Shown here one piece after another: positions 58,986-64,000 of a DNA stretch of 64,000 nt. How positions within the stretch are numbered: position 1 is the first letter of the stretch; each line of letters starts with the position of its first letter. The position numbers and the translations under genes were made by a program. The notes beneath the pieces are model-generated. The model did no database searches. It saw nothing but the letters and a program-made list of their open reading frames with translations, and was not told where the DNA came from. The stretch lies in NCBI RefSeq assembly GCF_050942425.1, contig NZ_CP192063.1, positions 4,340,001 through 4,404,000 on the forward strand, read 5' to 3'. Source of the stretch: Actinoallomurus sp050942425. GTDB taxonomy: Bacteria; Actinomycetota; Actinomycetes; Streptosporangiales; Streptosporangiaceae.

Positions 58986-59991
58986 CGGCCTCGGAGGCGA
59001 CTTGGTGGATCGTCTGTGCGTTGTCCGGATTCTCCAGGTCGTCGGTGAAGGCGAGGATGTAGGCGGCCCCATGGTCCAGTGCCGCCTGGAAGTCGGCCAT
59101 GAGATCGTCGCCGGTGTCAGAGGTCGAACCGCGCTGTTCGCCGACGAGCGTGGTCTTCTGCCAGTCGTCGCCCTTCAGCTGCCAGTCGGCGCCCAGGCCG
59201 TTGTCCTGGAGCCAGGCGCCTTGCGCGACGGAGTAGTCGAGGGTCTTCTGCTCGTTGTAGCCGTCGGTGGACCCGAGGAACGTCTTGTCCGGCATGACCG
59301 CGACCGGTGTCCTGGTGAACGCCTGGGCGTACGTGCCGATGGCGTTCTGGACGTAACCCCACCAGATCTTGTCGGTGTAGCCGATCGACTTCCAGAGGTC
59401 CAGGATCTTGGAGTTCTTCTCGCTGTCCGGTTTGGTCTCACCGCCGACACCGACGCCCGCGTCGATGAACGCGACGCTCGCATTCCCGTCGTAGCGGGCC
59501 GCGAACGCCTTGATGAAGTCGTCGTAGTCCTTTTCGAAGGTGGAGCTCCAGTACTGCGGGAACACCGCCTTGTCCTGCTCGGTGACTGATTTGACGCCCT
59601 CGTCGTAGACCCACTGCGGGGTGCCGTGCGCGGAGTCGGCGTCCTTGTCCCACTTGGCCCAGCCGGCCGCGGAGACGCGCAGGACGACCTTCTTGCCCGC
59701 GTCGACCCAGGGCTTCATGTCGTTGTCGATGACGCTCCAGTTGTACTGCCCCTTCTTGGGCTCCAGCTGGGCCCAGTAGTAAGCGAGCGAGCGGCCCGCG
59801 ATGTCCGGGTTGCTCGCCAGGTCGGAGGTATGGCCTCCGCTGAACGCGATGATGCCCTTGAAGGCGGCGTCCTGGCTGCTCGTCGCGAGTCTCTTGGGCC
59901 TGGCGGAGACCGCCGCGTCGGCGGCTGATGCGCCGCCGGCGGTGAGCACTACCGCGGTCAGCGCTGCCAGCAGTTTCCTTGGTCTGTTCAC
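58957..59991 (-). CDS. secreted TIM-barrel glycosidase-like protein, truncated by frameshift
   Basis: A 344-aa secreted protein starting at GTG 59991 with a signal peptide (LLAALTAVVLTAGGASAADAA). The barrel opens with FKGIIAFSGGHTSDLASNPDI, a beta-galactosidase/GH42-like beginning, then YYWAQLEPKKGQYNWSVIDNDM and VVLRVSAAGWAKWDKD. A Glu at GVGVGGETKPD could be the acid/base. The reading frame ends in GGGHQDRVE shortly after the barrel, while the expected lyase-like domain continues in another frame. The protein may still be made as a one-domain form. Confidence 0.78.
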   Translation of the reverse strand: MNRPRKLLAALTAVVLTAGGASAADAAVSARPKRLATSSQDAAFKGIIAFSGGHTSDLASNPDIAGRSLAYYWAQLEPKKGQYNWSVIDNDMKPWVDAGKKVVLRVSAAGWAKWDKDADSAHGTPQWVYDEGVKSVTEQDKAVFPQYWSSTFEKDYDDFIKAFAARYDGNASVAFIDAGVGVGGETKPDSEKNSKILDLWKSIGYTDKIWWGYVQNAIGTYAQAFTRTPVAVMPDKTFLGSTDGYNEQKTLDYSVAQGAWLQDNGLGADWQLKGDDWQKTTLVGEQRGSTSDTGDDLMADFQAALDHGAAYILAFTDDLENPDNAQTIHQVASEAGGGHQDRVE

Positions 59992-60193
59992 TGCCCTGCC
60001 TCGGGGTGGGGCGGGCGGCCGGAGCGTACCGGCCGGGGCCGCCGGGATCCCGCGTCACCGCCGAGCCGGCCGGGGTGACGCCTTGCGGTTCCAGGGAAGA
60101 TGACCTTGGAATTGATGACCAGCCGTGCCCCCGGTTAACAATCAATCCGGTACATCGGTCCCGGCGCCTCTTGCCGCCCCGTGCGGGGTCGGT

Positions 60194-61114
60194 TCACGTC
60201 TTGTGCAGCGGTACCCACACGGTGACGTCGAAGGTGACGCGGTTCGGCAGGCCGGACGGGTCGTGCTGGACACCGGTCACGCGGAGCTGGGCGACCCGGT
60301 TCGCGGCGGTGATGCCGCACAGGATCCGTCCGGGACGGATGTCGGGCGCGGCCACGGTCACGCCGTAGTTCTGTTCGAGCGCGCACGGCCAAAAGCCCCC
60401 GCCGTTGCCCGCGGGGAGTACGGCGATGTCGTTGTCGTCCACACCGTGCAGCGCATGGTCGTGGGCGTCGAACCAGATGTTCGCGCCGCTCGGTCCGGGA
60501 TCGGGTTGTTCGTCCCAGCCGGCGGACTCGGAGTCCAGGTCGGCGACGCGGCCCGGGATCATCACCAGCGTGTCGTGGCGGCGTACGGGGACCGGGGCGT
60601 CCCGGCCGGCCGCGGCCGCCGACCGCGACGTGACGCGCGAGCCGGGCACCGCATGCGCCTTCGTGGACCGGCCCGGGCCGAAGGACACCGCCCCGATGGT
60701 GGCCAGGAGTACGGAGCCGACGCCGACCGCCCAGGCCAGCCGGCGAACGCGCCGCTGCCCGCCCTCCGGAGGAGCGGCGCCGTCTTCGGCGGGTGCGTCG
60801 TGGCGTACGGCGGAAGACGCTTCGACGGAACGCTCTGGGGAGAGCGCGGTATTGATCGCCTCCCAGCGGCGCGTCCACTCCTCTTGCTCGGCCTCGTCCG
60901 CTCCGCACGCACGAACGTAGGCCAAGGTGGCCGCGAGGGTCGGCAGTTTTCTGCCGGACGAGGCCGTGGACAGCGTGCTCGGTGCGCATCCGACGCGCCG
61001 GGCCATCGAGCGGTAATCCGGGTTTCCGGCATGGGTCCGCAACAGCAGAAGGTCAAAGGCGAATTGCTGGATCGGGCCTTGACTCGGGTCGGGATGATGG
61101 CGTTTACCCGGCAA
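60194..61114 (-). CDS. membrane-anchored XRE-type HTH regulator with external domain
   Basis: A 306-aa protein starting at TTG 61114 with AAGGGG upstream. Residues 15-60 are a helix-turn-helix of XRE type (FDLLLLRTHAGNPDYRSMARR, VGCAPSTLSTASSGRKLPTL), common in actinobacteria. A span at about residues 123-143 (LAWAVGVGSVLLATIGAVSF) leads to a 160-residue extracytoplasmic domain with two Cys (GFWPCALEQNYG, GRILCGITAANR). The layout of inside HTH, span and outside domain suggests a one-component sensor of cell-surface signals. The divergent gene at 61441 is the likely target. Confidence 0.85.
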   Translation of the reverse strand: MPGKRHHPDPSQGPIQQFAFDLLLLRTHAGNPDYRSMARRVGCAPSTLSTASSGRKLPTLAATLAYVRACGADEAEQEEWTRRWEAINTALSPERSVEASSAVRHDAPAEDGAAPPEGGQRRVRRLAWAVGVGSVLLATIGAVSFGPGRSTKAHAVPGSRVTSRSAAAAGRDAPVPVRRHDTLVMIPGRVADLDSESAGWDEQPDPGPSGANIWFDAHDHALHGVDDNDIAVLPAGNGGGFWPCALEQNYGVTVAAPDIRPGRILCGITAANRVAQLRVTGVQHDPSGLPNRVTFDVTVWVPLHKT

Positions 61115-61440
61115 TTTCGCACCCCTTGTAGGCGGTATCGACTACGTGCGCGGCTCGTACGGGAGCATGGCACGCGGCCGTGCGATGGGGCAAGGTGGCG
61201 GCACCGGTGGGCGGACGACTCGTTCGACGGACGCTCCGGCACTGCGAAATGTTCGACCACGCGTTTGTTCGCCCAGTTCAGGCGGGTGATGACGGTCGAA
61301 CAACGTTCGATGTTCGCCGGCGCTGACGAACACCGTCCGAGCTGATCTAATCACTCCGGGTCTCTGGTCCCGACCGACAATTAGCGGGAGAACATGCCGG
61401 GCCCGAATCCCGAAAGCTGAAGAACCGGAGGAGACGACAC
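61115..61440. promoter_or_regulatory. divergent region rich in GTTCG/CGAAC motifs
   Basis: 326 bp between the XRE gene and the small secreted protein gene. Seven GTTCG or CGAAC pentamers lie within 61222-61331, including TCGAAC-AAC-GTTCGA at 61296-61310. This density suggests cooperative binding of a regulator to several half-sites, possibly the XRE protein. Near 61430 the GGAGGAG site of the secreted protein is found. No gene is seen. Confidence 0.55.
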
Positions 61441-61926
61441 ATGGCACGGAAATCCCGGGCGGCCCTGGAAGGCGATCGAATGAGGATATCGATCTCGAAG
61501 GCCACCGCGAAGGTGGCGGTCGCGGCGCTGGCGGCGGCCGGTGCGTCCTTCGCCATCACCCCCGCCGCGAACGCCGCCGGGAGCTGCACGAACTACGGGT
61601 TCAACAAGACCACGATCGGAGTCTGCGTCAACGATCACAACACCCAGGCCTACGCTTATTCAGACTTCTACGTGAACGGCCCGTTCCCCGGCAACTGCCT
61701 CATCAACATGGAGCTGTGGGACACCAGCGGTACGAAATACAACGAGGTCGACAACCTTCCGTGTCACACCGGCCACTCCGACGTGGTCATGGAGACCGCC
61801 GCCAACTGGAAGCACTACTCGGGTGTCTGCGACTACGTTCACACCTACGTCCGGATATTCGTGAACGGCAAGCAGGCCAACTCCAACAGCTTCAACAGCC
61901 CGGACATCCGCGTCTGCCCCACCTGA
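61441..61926 (+). CDS. small secreted Cys-containing protein
   Basis: A 161-aa exported protein of unknown function. GGAGGAG lies 8 bp before the ATG at 61441; a second ATG at 61480 would shorten the N-terminus by 13 residues. The signal (VAVAALAAAGASFAITPAANA) leads to a mature chain of about 115 residues with six Cys (SCTNYGFN, IGVCVND, GNCLINMEL, LPCHTGH, SGVCDYVH, IRVCPT), enough for three disulfides, and many Asn/Tyr/Thr. It looks like a compact beta-sandwich. It may be part of the cell surface or an antagonistic factor. No family recognised. Confidence 0.82.
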   Translation: MARKSRAALEGDRMRISISKATAKVAVAALAAAGASFAITPAANAAGSCTNYGFNKTTIGVCVNDHNTQAYAYSDFYVNGPFPGNCLINMELWDTSGTKYNEVDNLPCHTGHSDVVMETAANWKHYSGVCDYVHTYVRIFVNGKQANSNSFNSPDIRVCPT

Positions 61927-61963
61927 TCAGGCCCGGGCCGGAGGCCTGACCCCGAGCGCTGAT

Positions 61964-62031
61964 GGCCGGAGGGGCCGACCGCGACCCCTCCGGCCCTGGC
62001 TACGGAGCTCACCAGCGCGGCTCCGTAGCCA
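61964..62031 (+). terminator. two tandem terminator hairpins
   Basis: GGCCGGAGGGG (61964-61974) pairs with CCCCTCCGGCC (61985-61995), 11 bp. TGGCTACGGAGC (61997-62008) pairs with GCTCCGTAGCCA (62020-62031), 12 bp. Both lie between the secreted protein and the PIG-L gene. Confidence 0.8.
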
Positions 62032-62082
62032 TGGGAATCAGGGTCGTAGGCTGCCTTCATACCGGGAACGAAGGAGACTGAG

Positions 62083-62823
62083 ATGGCTGGCGCGCCCGCG
62101 CACCTGGCCGAGATGCCCGCCGACTGGCAGCGCGCCCTCGCGATCGTCGCCCACCCCGACGACCTCGAATACGGGGCGTCGGCCGCCATCGCCACCTGGA
62201 CCGACGCGGGTCGCGACGTCGTCTACGTGCTCGCCACCCTCGGCGAAGCCGGCATCGACGGCATCGAGCCCGCCGAGGCCGGCCCCCTGCGCGAGCAGGA
62301 GCAGCGGGCCAGTGCCGCCGCCGTGGGCGTGTCCACCGTCGAGTTCCTTCGCCACCCCGACGGCGTCATCGAGTACGGCACGGCGCTGCGCCGCGACTTC
62401 GCCGCCTCCATCCGGCTCCACCGCCCCGAACTCGTGCTGACCCTCAACCACCACGACACCTGGGGCGGCACCGCCTGGAACACGCCTGACCACCGGGCCG
62501 TCGGCCGCGCCGTCCTCGACGCCGTCGCCGACGCCGGCAACCGCTGGATCTTCCCCGAGCTCGCCGAGGACGGCCTCGAACCGTGGAACGGCGTGCGGTA
62601 CGTGGCCGTGGCCGGCTCGCCACAGGCCACGCACGCCGTCGACGCGAGCGCCGGATTCGAGCGGGCCGTCCGGTCGCTGCTGGCCCACCGCACCTACATC
62701 GAGGCGCTCACCGACCAGGATCCCGAGCAGTACTCCCGGTCGTTCCTGGAGAGCGAGATGAAGGCCGCGTCCGCCCGGTTCGGTGGCCGTCCCGCCGTGT
62801 CCTTCGAGCTGTTCACCCGCTGA
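62083..62823 (+). CDS. PIG-L family deacetylase
   Basis: A 246-aa zinc-dependent de-N-acetylase of the PIG-L/MshB/BshB family. The metal-site motif AHPDDLEYGASAAIATW lies near residue 22, and the third ligand region is LNHHDTWGGTAWNTPDHRAVGRAV. Substrates in the family include GlcNAc-inositol of mycothiol, bacillithiol precursors and antibiotic aminosugars. Relatives of this length are most often annotated as mycothiol-type or general GlcNAc deacetylases. AAGGAGACTGAG precedes the start. No mycothiol gene is adjacent. Confidence 0.9.
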   Translation: MAGAPAHLAEMPADWQRALAIVAHPDDLEYGASAAIATWTDAGRDVVYVLATLGEAGIDGIEPAEAGPLREQEQRASAAAVGVSTVEFLRHPDGVIEYGTALRRDFAASIRLHRPELVLTLNHHDTWGGTAWNTPDHRAVGRAVLDAVADAGNRWIFPELAEDGLEPWNGVRYVAVAGSPQATHAVDASAGFERAVRSLLAHRTYIEALTDQDPEQYSRSFLESEMKAASARFGGRPAVSFELFTR

Positions 62824-62860
62824 CGCCGCGTACGGAGGCGGATCCCGGCCGCTGACAGCC

Positions 62861-63844
62861 TCAGACCCAGGTTGGCACGTAACCCTCGGCGTAGCGGGCC
62901 CCGAAGCCGCCGTGGGGCAGGATCTCGCGGACGGCGGCGAGGTCGGCCTCGGTCAGGGTGACGTCGGCGGCGGCGGTGTTCTCCTCGATCCGGGCGGCGC
63001 TGCGGGTCCCGGGGATGGGCACGAGGTGCTCGCCGCGGCTGAGCAGCCAGGCCAGGGCCAGCTGGGAGATGGTGATGCCCTTGGCCTTGGCGAGGTCGCC
63101 GAGCCGGTCGACGGCCTCGACGTTCTTCTCGAAGTTGCCGGGCTGCCAGCGCGGGTCGATGTTGCGCATGTCGGTGGCGTCGTACTGGCCGGCGGGCTTG
63201 GCGGTGCCGGTGATGAAGCCGCGGCCCAGCGGCGAGTAGGCGACCAAGCCGATGGCGAGTTCCTCCAGGATGGGGAAGAGCTGCTCGACATCGCGCTCGA
63301 ACAGGGAGTACTCGGTCTGCAGGACGGAGACCGGCTGCACGGCATGCGCGCGACGGATGGTCTGCGGCCCGGCCTCGCTCAGGCCGAAGTATTTCACCTT
63401 GCCCGCATCGGTCAGCTCCTTGACGGCGCCGGCCACCTCCTCGATCGGCACGTCCGGGTCGACGCGGTGCTGATACAGGACGTCGATGTGGTCGACGCCG
63501 AGGTAGCGCAGGCTGTTGTCGGCGACCTTGCGGATGTTCTCGGGCCGGCTGTTCAGGACGCTGCCGCGCGGTTCGGCGGTCATGTCGAAGCCGAACTTGG
63601 TGGCCAGGACCACCTCGTCGCGGAAGTCCCTGACCGCCTTGCCGAGAAGGGTCTCGTTGGAGCCGGTGCCCCAGCCGTAGAGCTCGGCGGTATCGAAGAA
63701 GGTGACCCCGAGGTCGTGAGCGCGCCGGATGGCGGCGACGCCCTCCCGCTCGTCGGTGGGGCCGTAGGCCATCGTGAGGCCCATCGCGCCGTAGCCGATC
63801 GCCGAGACGGTCAGGCCCTGGCTGCCGAGTGTCCTGTGCTGCAT
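62861..63844 (-). CDS. aldo/keto reductase
   Basis: A 327-aa NADPH-dependent AKR13-type oxidoreductase. The catalytic tetrad is visible as DTAELYG (Asp, Tyr), ATKFGFD (Lys) and VLYQHRVDP (His). NADPH-binding ends with VPIPGTRSAARIEENTAAAD. GGGAGACC upstream fixes ATG 63844; ATG 63856 is a weaker alternative. It is divergent from a TetR gene and two operators, so it is probably induced by the same electrophile or aldehyde that the TetR protein senses. Confidence 0.93.
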   Translation of the reverse strand: MQHRTLGSQGLTVSAIGYGAMGLTMAYGPTDEREGVAAIRRAHDLGVTFFDTAELYGWGTGSNETLLGKAVRDFRDEVVLATKFGFDMTAEPRGSVLNSRPENIRKVADNSLRYLGVDHIDVLYQHRVDPDVPIEEVAGAVKELTDAGKVKYFGLSEAGPQTIRRAHAVQPVSVLQTEYSLFERDVEQLFPILEELAIGLVAYSPLGRGFITGTAKPAGQYDATDMRNIDPRWQPGNFEKNVEAVDRLGDLAKAKGITISQLALAWLLSRGEHLVPIPGTRSAARIEENTAAADVTLTEADLAAVREILPHGGFGARYAEGYVPTWV

Positions 63845-63859
63845 GAGGTCTCCCATGAT

Positions 63860-63922
63860 CAAACCAAACCGTTTGGTTTGAGACTACGATGGTCCATCTC
63901 AACGGTCAAACCGAACGGTTTG
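63860..63922. promoter_or_regulatory. two TetR operators between akr and tetR
   Basis: Operator 1, 63860-63880: CAAACCAAAC and GTTTGGTTTG, perfect 10-bp arms around one C. Operator 2, 63907-63922: CAAACCG-AA-CGGTTTG, perfect 7-bp arms. Both share the AAACC/GGTTT core. One lies 15 bp upstream of the reductase start and the other 13 bp upstream of the TetR GTG. Confidence 0.75.
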
Positions 63923-63935
63923 GTACGCTCGCGGC

Positions 63936-64000
63936 GTGACTCCTCAGCCCGGTGCCGACTCCACCCGCGACCGCATCGTCACCGCGGCCACGGTCGAGTT
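63936..64000 (+). CDS. TetR-family regulator, N-terminal fragment
   Basis: The first 21 codons of a plus-strand gene cut by the right edge. From GTG 63936 it reads MTPQPGADSTRDRIVTAATV, the usual approach to the first TetR helix. The adjacent operators and the divergent aldo/keto reductase support the call. Confidence 0.75.
   Translation, partial: MTPQPGADSTRDRIVTAATVE

Noticed and set aside
61296..61310. TCGAAC-AAC-GTTCGA considered as a LexA (SOS) box
   Set aside because: The actinobacterial SOS box has a 4-bp spacer; here it is 3 bp, and the flanking genes are not DNA-repair genes.
1..64000. CRISPR arrays, insertion sequences, prophage genes, tRNA or rRNA genes
   Set aside because: Looked for and not found by eye; no direct repeats with spacers, no transposase or integrase motif, no tRNA cloverleaf noticed.

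Overview
The window is GC-rich throughout, with dense operons joined by ATGA/GTGA overlaps, many GTG/TTG starts, long-stem terminators without U-tracts, and many Sec-secreted carbohydrate enzymes with CBM2 modules. This fits a filamentous soil actinobacterium; Streptosporangiales such as Actinomadura or Actinoallomurus is a guess from gene content. No tRNA, rRNA, insertion sequence, prophage or CRISPR array was seen.

Layout. (1) 1-10944: a group 1h/5-type [NiFe]-hydrogenase locus. A minus-strand operon runs from an unknown 480-aa protein through the maturation protease, hypA, small subunit, large subunit and a NifU-like protein to a DUF5947-like gene cut by the left edge. A plus-strand trio (PadR regulator and two SIS-domain proteins) and a minus-strand hypC-hypD-hypE operon follow. 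hypB and hypF are not in the window. (2) 11077-15552: a four-gene unit of unknown function combining two solute-binding-type proteins (one fused to a vWA domain), a TelA-family protein and a small membrane protein. (3) 15680-24585: GH54 arabinofuranosidase, a flavin reductase plus flavin-dependent tryptophan halogenase with no visible biosynthetic cluster, a 31-aa membrane miniprotein coupled to a GT2 glycosyltransferase, a CBM2 metalloprotease, and a TetR/NAD(P)-binding protein pair. (4) 24605-33651: a divergent catabolic locus. Minus strand: TPP enzyme, CaiB-type CoA-transferase and glutaryl-CoA-dehydrogenase-like enzyme. Plus strand: amino-acid ABC importer, sarcosine/pipecolate-oxidase-type flavoenzyme and GntR regulator. 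It probably imports and oxidises an amine or imino acid that funnels to glutaryl-CoA. (5) 33807-46435: plant cell-wall enzymes (CE15 esterase, SGNH esterase-CBM2, GH53 galactanase, PL9 pectate lyase) interspersed with a sigma-factor-like membrane fusion protein and an ABC-2 exporter with a secreted propeller-phosphoesterase. (6) 46520-54142: NmrA-like protein with a divergent WYL regulator, a GntR regulator and the glycolate oxidase genes glcD-glcF that share its operator, and a GH36 alpha-galactosidase. (7) 54372-64000: LuxR-type ATPase regulator, WGR/propeller protein, a frameshifted TIM-barrel glycosidase/lyase gene, a membrane-anchored HTH regulator divergent from a small secreted protein, a PIG-L deacetylase, and an aldo/keto reductase divergent from a TetR gene cut by the right edge.

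Main themes are energy scavenging (high-affinity H2 uptake), plant polysaccharide use with several palindromic operators ahead of the enzyme genes, and local one-regulator/one-operon circuits. The least explained parts are the TelA-vWA-binding-protein unit, the 480-aa hydrogenase-operon protein, the sigma-mucin fusion, the WGR-propeller protein and several very short coupled ORFs.
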